From assembly GCA_037157565.1 (NCBI GenBank), contig JAZHRO010000019.1, positions 22,817,001 through 22,881,000 on the forward strand: a DNA stretch of 64,000 nucleotides. Reading direction: 5' to 3'. The position numbers and the translations under genes were made by a program. Under the pieces are notes generated by a model. That model made no database searches. It was not told the origin of the DNA and saw only the letters and a program-made list of their open reading frames with translations. This document shows positions 32,681-43,941 of this stretch, piece by piece. This DNA comes from Thalassia testudinum (taxonomy: Eukaryota; Streptophyta; Magnoliopsida; Alismatales; Hydrocharitaceae). The stretch's first letter is position 1, and every line of letters begins with the position of its first letter.

Positions 32681-34516
32681 TTGTATTGGTGGGTGCCTTT
32701 CTTCCTCCCATCTTTCATGAATCCTTCCACATATTACACGCATTCCCACTCTTTCCCTCCTGTTTTGAATTATCCCCAACATAACGATTATCCCGACTCG
32801 TACTGTAATCAACCATCAGTTTGTTGGGATAACTCGGACTGGGGATATAATTCCGGACCTCCATGTTTAGGGTCTAACCCTGAACACTATGATTGTGAAT
32901 TCTATCCTTCTCAGAGCCACATCGATTATAGATCGTCACCCATTCATGAACAACCAAATACGATCTACAATCAGGAAGGATACATTGATCCTTACCCATC
33001 CTCTGATTACACTGCCTTTAGGTCATCACCACCTTTTGAACAATCTGAAATGACCTATTATCAGGAAGGGTTTAACGAATCTCAATTCATTAGTTCCCCT
33101 GCATTGATCCGAAACCCACTCAACCCTGAACCAACTCATTTGGTTCAGGGTAACCAGGTTCAAGAAAAGGTTTTGGCTAACTTGAGGAATATCATACAAT
33201 CTTTAGAAGTTCAGCCAATACCTTGCATTGAGAGATTGGAGCCCCTGATTGAAATGATTGATGATTTGAATAAGCCTTTGTTGGATTAGCTCCAGGATGT
33301 TAAGGATAAGAACCCGGGTGAGTTTCTACTTGGGAAATTAGCGAAATTAAGGATGAGATTCGTGGTTGCTTTGATTCAATCTTGGGATGATTCCCAGGAT
33401 GAACCTTCTTCAGGAAAGCCAATGACAGAACCCGCTCAGGCACTTGTTGGGGGGGACACGTGTTACGAGGCTAATCAGATTAAATTAAAGCAACCAATTA
33501 AGGATGATCTAATTTCTTCACCTAAGATCCCTGAGCCGGGTTACGAGGAAACGTATGTCTCCTTGAAACAGAAAGTGACAAATGCTTTTGGGACATACAT
33601 TGATACGGATCCTGATTTCTTTAATGGTGAAGATTCAAGTTGCAAAGTCTCACGCGAGTTTTCTGAATACAATTTCTATGAGACGATTGGGCCTGAGGAA
33701 TCGAATAGATCATTTGATAGCCCAACAATTAAGGAAACTGATCTTAGGGTACACATTACGGATCCAGAATTACATTTTCTGGAGGATTCAATTCAATGCC
33801 CTGATTGTCAGTTACACCCCGTTGAGCTTATTGATGATTCTAATTCTGAGATAATTAGACCCAAGTCAATTTTGATTCTGCCACATCATTTAGACTTGGA
33901 GATTTTAGATGGGGTGATTAATATACAAGAGGTCCTGGAATTAGATATACTAAATGAGGAGGATAGGAGCTGGGAAGTTCTAATTTGGGAAGTTAATTTT
34001 GGACGAAATGGAAGATTGAGTCGAAGGGTTCCTTTTAAGCTGAAACCATCAAATCAGAACCCTTACGACATTTGTTTCGAGGATGTCAAACTCAAGCACA
34101 CATTCAACGATTATCCTTTTGAGCTTCAATTCTCTGTAACCCGACTTTTTGGTCTTGGGTTTCATCCTCATAAATCGCAGGCCCGACCACGCTTGCATTC
34201 TGATTTTAGGTTTTGGGTAATTTTTATCCAGAACCTAAGATATTCTCGATTATGGGGGATGGGTCTGCACCACAATCTGGCCCATATCTGTGGACCTTTG
34301 TTAATAGGTCAGAGGATTCTTCTATTTATTCTGATTCTGACCTGCACTTGTGAATTCTTCATTTCTTTTCCTTGTATAGTGTGCCTAGCTGAAGGCACAA
34401 AACTCAGCACATATATAGTTTTTCTTAGTTTTCATCTCAGAGCGGACCTGACATTCACACAATTCAGGTGCTTTCTACGCTTGTCCACTCTGTTTTATGT
34501 CTTTTTAATACAATGA
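32681..34516 (+). pseudogene. Element D ORF: unknown acidic protein with one internal TAG
   Basis: I do not recognise this protein. One frame runs from 32681 (alternative start; first ATG at 32717, MNPSTYYTH) to the TGA at 34514-34516, 612 codons, broken only by TAG at 33287-33289. The N-terminal 150 residues are rich in Tyr, Ser, Pro and Asp with repeated SSPxxEQ, YYQEGF / YNQEGY and YPSSDY units. A helical Leu/Ile/Glu segment follows around the stop (VLANLRNIIQSLEVQ to LAKLRMRFVVALIQ). The C-terminal half is acidic with LDLEILDGVINIQEVLELD. The last 100 residues are hydrophobic and may be leader or UTR that happens to be open. It takes the place of gag-pol. Motif searching by eye finds no polymerase, protease, integrase or zinc knuckle. 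Confidence 0.6.
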
Positions 34517-34808
34517 GGACATTGCATTAGATAGGCATGGGGGGTGGATATTTATCTCTGAATTCATTCGTCAGCTCCGTAGATTTATTTTATTTTCTTT
34601 TTTAAAAAAAATTTCGTAATTAGGATGGAGAATTTGGGTTTAAGAAAATTTTCAATCTTAGGAAATACTACATTATGATTTGAAACAAAGACCCTTCAGG
34701 TCTTTGGACTTAATCAGCCCGTGTATCCACTAAAATGTGGATTTGTTTTTCGAGTTCTTGCCAACCTGAAGTTTATTTTAATTGGAGTAAATAATTTTGG
34801 GTGATAAG
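34517..34808 (+). other. Element D post-ORF region
   Basis: Contains AATGAGGACATTGCAT and the polypurine-like AGGCATGGGGGG (34533-34544), matching the post-ORF blocks of A and B. It ends in ATAAG (34804-34808), the left duplication of the solo LTR. Confidence 0.75.
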
Positions 34809-36571
34809 TGTTGGTGCTAGAGCACCACGATCATTTGTTTTGATGATAACAAAACACGTGTTATTTAACATTTGCAATTTGAGTCCTAGATTTCAGGTCA
34901 ATTGCAAATGTGGACGTGTTTAGACGGAGTTCGAGCTCGCATCCAGGACGGATTGGAGGAGCTTGACGGAAAACAGAGGAGGTTCGCGTGGAGCGAAAGA
35001 TTGAAGATGGAAGACAAGAAGAATAGGATAGATTCTTTTTTATCCTTTCATGTATCTCTTGTCTTTATTTTCTTGCTCTTTTTGATTCCTTAGAACATTA
35101 TGTTAAAGAGCCTCAAAGTACCCTAAAAGTTGTCCTAGGAACACCTGCACAACCCTAGGATACTTAGGTTTTCTGTAGAATACTTAGAAAACCAATATAG
35201 GGTTCAAACAGCACTTCCAGACGTCTAATTCCCAAATCAGACGTCTGATAATGTATTTTAAGACGTCTGACTGTTGTTTCAGACGTCTGATAACTGTTAG
35301 GCTGAACATAGTTAGTTCTGTCTGATGAAATCAGACGTCCATACCTTAGACCAGACGTCTTAGGAGACGTCTGATGACTTTGCCAGACGTCCAATCAGTG
35401 GACCGTTGGCTGGCTTAGAAAACACTCAAGATTATGACCGTTAGAGCCTTATCAGACGTCCATAGGACTTTCCAGACGTCTGATAAATGACCGTTTTGCC
35501 TCGGTTGACCCAAAATCTCTTCTCAGAGATTTTCTAGCCGTTGCAACGTTTGGAAATCAATTCCCACAGTAAAAGTAGGTTTCCAGACGTCCAGACATAG
35601 TACCAGACGTCCTGTATGTCGTCTGATGGACTTGCACAAAAACCCTGTTTAGATCCGATTCAAGTCAGGGAGAAACCCGCACAGAATCAGACGTCTGACC
35701 TTGGAATCAGACGTCTTAAAGTGGCCTTCCAGACGTCTGATGCCAGAGTTAGACATCTGATAACCCTGTCAAATGCAATCATTGTCCTGATTTCGGCCTG
35801 ATTCTCTTGGGCTTTGCACCCAACGGCTATGGAAGCTTTTCCAAGCCTTCCAAAACCTTCCTAAGGCCTCTATAAATAGAGGGGAACCTTTGTAACATAA
35901 ATACACAAGAAGAGAAACATAAGAGAGACATATACACACTAAGACACACACCTTGCAATACACTTTCAAACCTTTTGTGTCCAAAGAAAAGACTCTCTTG
36001 CTCTCCAAGCTCAAGCTCCATCATCTTGAGAGCATCATTCCCTTCGCGCGCCCGCTCTCCCGCTGTTGATAACGAGAGCGACGTAGCACCGTCGCGTGGC
36101 ACACGCACCGCGTCATCATCGACGCACTCCTTGCAAAGGGGAGTTTCCTATTTCCTATAGAAGCTAGGTTTAATTTTGTTGGCTCTATAGGACTGTTGTT
36201 TTATTTTATCTTTGTATTTTGGTTGGGTATTCGCTTTGCGAATTCCCGTCTCCTTCGTGGGACAAAGTCCTTCTCGTGGAGAGAAGGGGTTGAGGAACGC
36301 TACCCTCGTACTTGTAGCGTGGTTGTACTGAGGTTGAATCACCCTCGTTCAAAGTGATTCGTTTAGTGGATTTTGATCAACTTGGTTGATCGGAAAATCC
36401 TAACTCGAGAGGGTTAGGTGGTGGTTTTCACCCGGTTTGGGTTTCCACCTAAAAAATACCTGTGTACATTTTGTGATTGATTTTTGTGAGATTGCTTTAT
36501 ATATTTCAATTCCGCTTTTTTTTTTGGTTACGCTAATCTCACCCCCTCCTAGTACAAGGGTAGAACCTTCA
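34809..36571 (+). repeat. Solo LTR of the C (Sirevirus-like) family
   Basis: 1763 bp, TGTTGGTGC to GAACCTTCA in plus orientation, flanked by ATAAG (34804-34808 and 36572-36576). It matches the element C LTRs end to end with scattered substitutions and small indels. The palindrome array (35217-35762) is partly decayed (GACGTCC, GACATCT). Intact target duplications around a single LTR indicate unequal recombination between the LTRs of a former full element. Confidence 0.93.
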
Positions 36572-36576
36572 ATAAG

Positions 36577-37522
36577 TACACGACTTATCAACTCGCCCTC
36601 TGATTTGAGGGAATTTTGAGTTTCTAGCATCTACACACCATCTTGTCACTGACTCGTTGTTCGACGATTTTAACGAAAATTGGGTAGCTAATGAACCTTC
36701 TAGGGTGATATGGCTGGCAAGTTATCGTGGGTAACAGTCCAAAGGTAGGTTGTCCAGAGCCCAGTCACTGGACCTTTCTCCTTTTGCTGCCTTTAGGTAA
36801 ATCTTAGACCAGGGAAGCCACCTACTTAAGAAAAAAAAATCAAAAAGAAAAGGAGAAAAGAACAAAAAGAAATAAGCCACACTTCGCCGCACGAGTATGG
36901 CTGGCAAGTTGTCGGTGGTAACAGCTCATCGACCAGTTGTCCAAAACCCAGCTCAGTAAATGCACTAAAAATTCCCAAAACACTTAGGAAGAAGCGGAGA
37001 AGTAGAATAAATCGAGGAGATATACATTGGATTCACCCTTGTGTTGACCCCGTAAAAAAAAATAAAAGTAGGGAGAAAGCTACTGGTTGTAAAGATACAC
37101 CTTTAGGAAAAATTCTTTTTAAGGTCACCTAAAGGCGTAGAAATCCGAAGTCCGTTTTAATTGCTGGTCAATGAGTCTATGACAATCACAATGAGATGCT
37201 TAAAGCTTAGGGTTCTCATCAAATCTTGGGTGAGTTGAATGGCCGTAGAAAGCCACTCTTAAACCCTAAAATTTGAAAGTCCAAAAAAGTTAGAAAAAAA
37301 GAAAAAGAGAAAAAAGAAATTTTTCTTTGAATAAGGCGAGGGCTTGAGGTGGTATGCATTTTGGCTGAAACTCGGACGCTGTTGTGTCTTTGAAAGTTCA
37401 GTTCCTAAGTAGACAATTTCTTAATGATTGAAAATAACTTATGTCCAAATAATCCAACCTAATTCTTTTATAAATAGCATATAGTTTTTGCTAGGGACTA
37501 GCAAAAGATAGTCATGGAGGTA
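36577..37522 (+). other. Element D 3' untranslated region
   Basis: No gene. 36645-36960 is the source of the inverted copy in the 5' LTR. An A-rich stretch lies at 37280-37320, and the polypurine tract GTCATGGAGGTA ends at 37522. Confidence 0.75.
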
Positions 37523-39287
37523 TGATGTAAACACATTTACACTAGTTAAGATGTCTATTTATGCATGTTCTTAAGCAGAGGATTGCATTGCATGCTATAA
37601 ATATTGCATAACATGCATCATCTTGCATTTAGAGTAGTTTGAATAAAATGGAGGTTAATTGTCTCCTTTTATGTGCTTGGACAGGGCAAATATTTTATCG
37701 AGGCCTCGAATCAAAGATCCAACTGTATGGATGTGATCAGGGCGATGATTGGAGTTCAACGACTCCAAGATCGCCCTAATCAGACATCTGTAGCATCAAA
37801 TAGTGACCGAGGAACCCTAGAAGATCAAGGGCCAGGATGGTGCAAATCTGCACTTCAAATGACAAATCCGACCACACGGATGAATTCGGATCGACGATCG
37901 CAGCCCAACAATGCAAAAATCAAGTCAATCCGACATCCGTGGCACCATCTACAACATCCAAAAGATGGACGGCCAAGATGGTGCCACGTGGCGCCATCCC
38001 GACCGCCCAAACGGCCGCATACATTTTCTGAAGACCCTGCACCCGATCCCTCTCCGTCGTTGGATCTCGATCCAACGACTGTGGTCAGCCGCGTCTAAAA
38101 GGGCCCGCTCGACCATCCGCGCCTCGTAGCGTAGCGGTCGAGCGCGTTTACGCGAGCTGCGGGCGCGGGTTCAAACAGCAGCGAAGGGGAGGAAGGCGCG
38201 GGCGAGCGAGCGCGGTCGGGCATTGGATCTTGATCGGATGGCCGTCTGCACTCAATTGAGATCACGCGCAATTGAACGCGCGGCATCACGTGGCATCACA
38301 CGCGCCAGGCGGGCGCACAGCGAGCGGGTCGGGCGCATCTTAATCCATCCGATCTCATGATCAAACTGCTAAGATCTGATGAACGTGCGTGGGCGTTGAG
38401 GAAGCGAGCAGCAGAGGAGGCGCGAATGGGTGCGGGTGCTACGCCCACGTTGGGGGCTTTTGTGACGGATTTATCCGTCAATAAAGACCCCTCATTTATT
38501 ATTTTAAAGATGTAATGACCATTTTGCCCCCACTCCTTACAACTATAAAAGGAGATCCCCTCCATACGAAATTCTCATCCCTTCCTTCTCTTCTCTACCT
38601 CTCCAAAGCTCAAGAGAAGCTTGTGCCACACCCGGGATGCTTCTCGCGAGATAAAGTCCAAATTTTCGTCCCCCTTCGGAAGTGGATCCCGCGACGACGA
38701 TGGCGTGCTGCTCCATGCCCGTTCTTCTGCTTTGTCCTCCTTCGTCCTGCTTCATCCTCCTTCGTCCAGGCATCGTCCCATCCGACTCGTCCTCTAAGCG
38801 ACCGTCGAGGAGGATTTCTCTCTTCCTATTCTTTTTACTGCTTTCTAGTATAGATTTACTACTTTCTAGAATAGTTCTGCTCATCCTCCAAACAATCGTC
38901 GAGAAGGACATTTCTCCCTCCATTTTTTTAATGCTTTCTAGAGTAAATTTATTGCTTTCTAGTTGTAATGAACAATCTCCTTAATGATAAATTCTCTGTT
39001 TATTCTACATCTCATTTTGATTTCTATGTGTAATATTCTCTCTCTCTTACCCTCTCCCTCTCTTTTATTTATTGTAAATAATTAGATAGTTTTAAATTAA
39101 ATTACTTCGTGACAAATAAAAAGAAACGCGTAGTTTTTAAATCAAACGTCCGCCTCCCTGTGTTCGACCCAGAATTTTCATTTCGGTATAAATTTTATTT
39201 GTTGAACACGAATTCTTCGCTTTCAAACTACAACGACAGGTTTTCCAAAATCGAACACGTTAGCGTAGCGATTTGATACGTTCAACA
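37523..39287 (+). repeat. Element D 3' LTR
   Basis: 1765 bp, TGATGTAAACACA to GTTCAACA, followed by GTGGG (39288-39292). TATA box at 38543-38552. This copy has the simple, unrearranged structure. Its ORFs (for example 37673-38098) follow the LTR and have stops or shifts in the 5' copy, so none is called. Confidence 0.92.
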
Positions 39288-39292
39288 GTGGG

Positions 39293-39884
39293 TGGTGCTC
39301 GTTCTATCACCACGAGCATGGAGTGCGATGGGAAATGCGATGATGGAGTCCGCTCAAGCCACGGTGCATGCAGGAGTTCCACGATGTAAGCCTATTGCAC
39401 AATGGTGGAGATAGAGGAGGTCCCCGCAGGGGGGAGATGGATTTGCTCATCCTCCGGCCGCTCTTCTTCTTATAAGAACACTTGCAGTTGTTACTTCCTC
39501 CGAAAGGTTCTCCAACCACTCGGCGAGGATCGTGAGTGGTTGGAACGCCTGGATAAGCTTGCTAGTATGCTATCAGATGTTTGATCAAATCTCCAGATGT
39601 CTTAAAAATGTAGACATCAGTGAGTTCATGATGGTAGTTTCCAGACATTCGACCTTCTCTCCATATGTCTTATAAACACAGAAATGGACGTCTGAACTCT
39701 TGCACCTAGCCTACATCCATCAAATCAATTATGTTACCATATCATATGTTATTGGATGTAAAATTGATGCATAAAATTATATGCAGACTAAGGTGAATTA
39801 TCATATAACTCTTAATTAATTAACAACTAAGAATAACTAATTAGAGAGTACTTAGGCCAAATAATGATCCACTAAAGTGGACTT
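39293..39884. other. Right flank of element D
   Basis: 39293-39570 is moderately GC-rich with nothing recognised and should be contiguous with 28611 once D is removed. 39571-39700 holds decayed CAGATGTCT, TAGACATC, CCAGACATT and GGACGTCTG words like those of the C-family LTR array. 39700-39884 is AT-rich. Confidence 0.5.
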
Positions 39885-40960
39885 ATCAGGAGTGTTTTCT
39901 TGGGTCTTAAAAATTCATATTTTAGACTCTCAGGCAATGGTTTCAGTTCAAGCTGGGGTAGGTTTAGGATGGAGGGTAAGGAGGATGCTGATGAAGATTC
40001 ATCAGGACAATCTAAAGGAAGAGGTTGGAAGTGAACAAAATCAGCAACCTCTTCAGGGTGTGGCGGGTCTGCCACAGAGGGTTGTGGGTTGGATTCATTA
40101 GTGCAAGAGGAATTCTCAAGGATTATATAAATCATACAAGTCTCAACATTTAGATTATCTTCCTTGAGTTCCTCAATATACCCACAATCCTCAAATTTGT
40201 CAATCTCCTTGAAATATCAAGTTTCATTTTTTATCCCCAAAGGCGATTTCCATATTACCACTTTCACAGTTGATATTGGACTTAGCGGTAGCCCGGAACG
40301 AACGCCCCAGAATGATGGGCATGTTCCTTAAATCCTCAGGTACATCCATGTCAAAGACAAGAAAATCTACAGGAAAGTAGAAGTCCTTAACCTTAACGAT
40401 AACATCCTCAATAACACCTTTCGGATTTGTGACCAAACGGTCTGCTAACTACAGCGTTATTGAGGTCGGCCTAAGTTTGCCTAAGCTGAACTTTTCGTAA
40501 AGAGATGTCAGAATTAGGTTAATGGATGTACCTAGATCCAAAAGTGCCCTGTCAAAAGTGTAATTCCCGATAACACATGAAATTAAAGGGGCACTTGGAT
40601 CAGTCTTTTTCTAAGGAAGGTGATGCAGGATAACAGAACTAGCCTGCTCAAAGAGTATCACCTTCCTCAGGGCAGATTCCCTTGGCTTACGCTTCTCAGT
40701 GCGTAAATCCTTTAAGAATTTAGCATAAGCCAGAATGTGTTTAATAGCATCGAGGAGCGGGATAATGATTTCAACATTCTTGAATATATTCAAGTGCTAC
40801 TTATCACTATCAACAAACTTCTTCTTCCTGGGTTTAAGCAAGGCTTCAGGGAATGGAACATGAGTCAGATCTTTAGAATAAGGTTCCTGAGCCTTGATTT
40901 CTTCTTCAGTGTTCTCCTTTCCTTCCTCAGGCTCACCAGGGTGTGATTGACTAGAAGAGG
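39885..40960 (-). pseudogene. pol: Element E protease region and gag-pol junction
   Basis: Three open pieces match element A in order on the minus strand. 40793-40611 gives IIPLLDAIKHILAYAKFLKDLRTEKRKPR, the conserved junction segment. 40436-40224 gives NPKGVIEDVIVKV, FYFPVDFLVFDMD and PIILGRSFRATAKSNI, the C-terminal half of the aspartic protease. 40135-39872 gives a Pro-rich linker ending ELKPLPESLKYEFL. The catalytic segment should lie at about 40500-40560; GTTAATGGATGTACC-type sequence there reads DLGTSINLI on the minus strand, with Thr where A has Ala. Frames change between the pieces. Confidence 0.82.
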
Positions 40961-42653
40961 GTAATTTTGGGTCCTGGCTTTGCTATCCACTGCTCAAGGT
41001 AACAGAATTTGCAGAAGCATACAGGTTTAGGTCTTGGGGAGGGTTAGGAAAGATTGAAGGGCCTTGATTAGCCAAATATCCTAGATTGGATGAAGAAGCA
41101 GAAGAAGGACCCTACTCAACCACCTGAGCATGTGTGTGGATCCCTTTGATTCTCAAACCCCTAGGCTCGATTGCCCTGATTCTGTATGTTGCGAGGGTTG
41201 GGTACGTGTTAAGATGGCAAAGATCCATTTTGACGAGAATTAGCAATGAGCCCGGATTGTAAGTTGTCTCGCGAGGTTTTTATTTGTTGCATGAGCTGGA
41301 GCATGGATCCTTACATCTCCACCATCTAACGATTCAAATAAGCCTGCCCTACAGGTTGACAAGTATTCCAGGTTGGTTGATTGACCTAGTTAGGCGACAA
41401 CTGAGTGTACATGTGACCCTAACCCATTGGTCTTTGCAATGCATCGTTGCTGGGTTGGATTTGGGTCTACTACCTTGGATTTTTCCAAGATAAGTTAAGG
41501 TGGTTCCTCCAACCCGAATTATAGGAGTTAGAATATGGGTTGGACCTAATATTCTCCTGTACAGCATACACATCCTCATAGGGTAAGGATGGTGGGAAAG
41601 AAGGAGAAGGATCAGAAAAATTGGGATCAAAGGCCTTAGTTTGGAACCCATGGAGTTCCGAGTAATGCTAGCTCACAGGTTGAGCTGCTTCCAGTTGATT
41701 TACGAACTCCCATCTAGTAGGAGATCATGAAGAATGGAATCCCAAATTCTGGGATTGAGTGGATCGAGAAGTGTTTGCAAAATTTCTAGCCATCCACTCT
41801 TCCATTATTTTTGTAACCAGGTCCACTTTATCAAGTTTATTGCAAATTAGTTCCATATCGAATGAATGAGAGTCATGGACCTCATTAACATTCGATCTGG
41901 GTTGTTGGGACCAGTTAAAAGTATCCATGGAGGCATAATTGATGGAATTTTCACTCATTTCCCCAAACAACTCATGCGCACTATCTGCATCCTTGTTGTG
42001 GAAATTGCCTCTGCAAGAAGCATCCACATGGTTACGGAGTTGCTCAGTCAACCTGTGATAAAAGATCTACATGAGTTGCCATTTTGGCACCTCGTGGTGT
42101 GGACACTTCCACAACAGATCTTGGAATCGCTCCTAGGCACCATGAAGCGGTTCCCTCGGCCACTGGATGAAAGTAGTAATCACTCATCGCCAAGCATTAG
42201 TACGCTCGACTAAAAAGAATTTATTTAAGAAAGCTAATTTAAGATCATTCCAAGTTGCTATCGGCCTTCCAATAGTTCGATAACAATGTGTGGCCTTATC
42301 CTTAAGAGAGTGGGGGAAAAGCCTCATGATCATTTGCTCCTCATCCACGTTTCACTCTTTTGTGGTCTGGACCAAAGTGGTCAAGTCCTCCAAATGCCGA
42401 AACGGGTCTTCAGAGCTAAGCCCATGGAAATGCTTGATCAAGCTTAACACCTAGGGCTTGATTTCTACGTCACCGGTTGGAATCTAGACATCAGGACATT
42501 CCCCATAATTAGAAGGATCAAAAAATCCTTCAAGGGATGAGTGTCCTGACCATGCATTCTCTAGAACCATTCTTACATTTGTTGCATTTATTCCAGCTGC
42601 GTGTGCAGCATCTCTTGCGGATTCTGAGCCAAAGGAGGTGGCTGATTAGCCAT
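40961..42653 (-). pseudogene. gag: Element E gag, broken
   Basis: The start is the ATG at 42653 (MANQPPPLAQNPQEML), with a stop within 25 codons. The capsid core is readable on the minus strand at about 42450-42190: FHGLSSEDPFRHLEDLTTLVQTTKE, a stop, then MRLFPHSLKDKATHCYRTIGRPIATWNDLKLAFLNKFFL. This is a typical retrotransposon Gag core and fills the part that is scrambled in element A. 42051-41725 continues with SENSINYASMDTF and a helical segment. 41600-41500 gives NSGWRNHLNL. No zinc knuckle seen. Confidence 0.85.
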
Positions 42654-43916
42654 GGGATCAATTGGATTAAAATTTAACCTACACCTCCTTAAATGGTCTA
42701 ATGATTCTTCCAAGTGGGGATTCAATGACCTCCTTCCAAGCATAAACTAGGAAGGGATCAGAAGGATTGGGGATAAGAACCTTGCAGTACAACAATACAA
42801 GCTTATCCTTAAGTTGGGTAGCCTAAGGACCTATGCTCCAAAATATACTCAAACCATGACATGAATTTTGTGTTGTCCTTAATCCAGAAGCTAGTTAAGT
42901 TGGGATGGAGAGATAGGGGGAGTGTGTCTCGAAGGCTGCTAATTATGCTAAACCCCTGCCTACTTAAGTCATTTGACAATCAGGCCACCCAACTTAGCAC
43001 TTTCTGGAGAAAGCAGACGTCACAAATTCACACCACAGTATGAGAAATATCTTGAAATGAACTAATGAGTACTAGGGCCAATGTTTACTTGATTTTGGAT
43101 TAGGCCTGGGATAGTAGTGCTTTTAGAATGTGATGGGCTCTTAAAATGGGTTGTGCCCTTAATGATTGATTGAATAAGTGTGAGTGCATGAACAACCAGG
43201 GTTTTCAAGCAAAACTATTTGGATAAGTAGCTTTTAGAGTTCAAATCTTGCTTAAGTAGCTTTTAGCATTTGAATTAAGGTGATTTCAATCAAATTCAAG
43301 AGGCACACCAAGATTTGCAAACACGAGTGAAGATGTTTTCCTTTAAAATTAAGATAAAGTGGAGTGCCTGGTATTGACCTTAATTGTTAACCCCAATGAA
43401 CAAGCTACTTTATGAGTTATTTTTATATGAAGTAGTGCGGCCCAAACAACTCAAACAATTGGCCTTAATGCACCACTGAGTTAGGCACACAAGTGGTTAC
43501 CTAATCTGATTTCTACTCAATTATGTGTTTGGTTGTGTGTACCAGTTCCAAAGATCGGGAAACCGATTGAGAATGAAAAATCAGAAGAGGTTGTGTACCT
43601 CTGTGGGCTTTTTTTTTAGAAATTTTTTTATATGTATGGAGGGTGAGGTGGGTGGAGTTGGAAATCAAAGCAGCTAAACTAATCCTAGGGTTTATGAGAA
43701 CACCTAAGCTAATTAGGGTTTGAATTAGGATGATGAAATAGTCTATGGAGGAAAGAATGGGGGAGCACTTACAGTTGTCTTCAACTTCACTTTACTCCTT
43801 TCTACCGCTTGAAGCTTCCTGGTTGAAGAACCTGCAAGACAATAGAAAAGGAATACAAGAGAGTTAGAAAGCAAATAAGTGAGAGGAATGTGTGAAAGAA
43901 ATCGAGATCCGTTGCC
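42654..43916 (-). other. Element E untranslated leader
   Basis: No gene. 43050-43480 matches the element D leader in reverse complement over many words, among them GGAAAACATCTTCAC and ATCAATCATTAAGGGCACAA. Confidence 0.72.
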
Positions 43917-43934
43917 TCCCCGGCAACGGCGCAA
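43917..43934 (-). other. Primer-binding site, tRNA-Asp type (element E)
   Basis: Minus-strand TTGCGCCGTTGCCGGGGA, one mismatch to the tRNA-Asp complement, seven bases from the LTR end. Confidence 0.88.
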
Positions 43935-43941
43935 AAAATGA

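Larger units (their letters stand above)
28617..39287 (+). mobile_element. Element D: non-autonomous Athila-like LTR retrotransposon
   Basis: Flanked by GTGGG at 28612-28616 and 39288-39292. LTRs begin TGATGTAAACACA at 28617 and 37523. The 3' LTR ends at GTTCAACA (39287); the 5' LTR is rearranged and ends near 31505. Two tRNA-Asp-type primer sites follow the 5' LTR. The only long ORF is an unknown acidic protein (32681-34516). No pol is present. A C-family solo LTR sits inside at 34809-36571. LTR and leader resemble element E, so an E-type Athila family probably supplied the enzymes. Confidence 0.9.
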
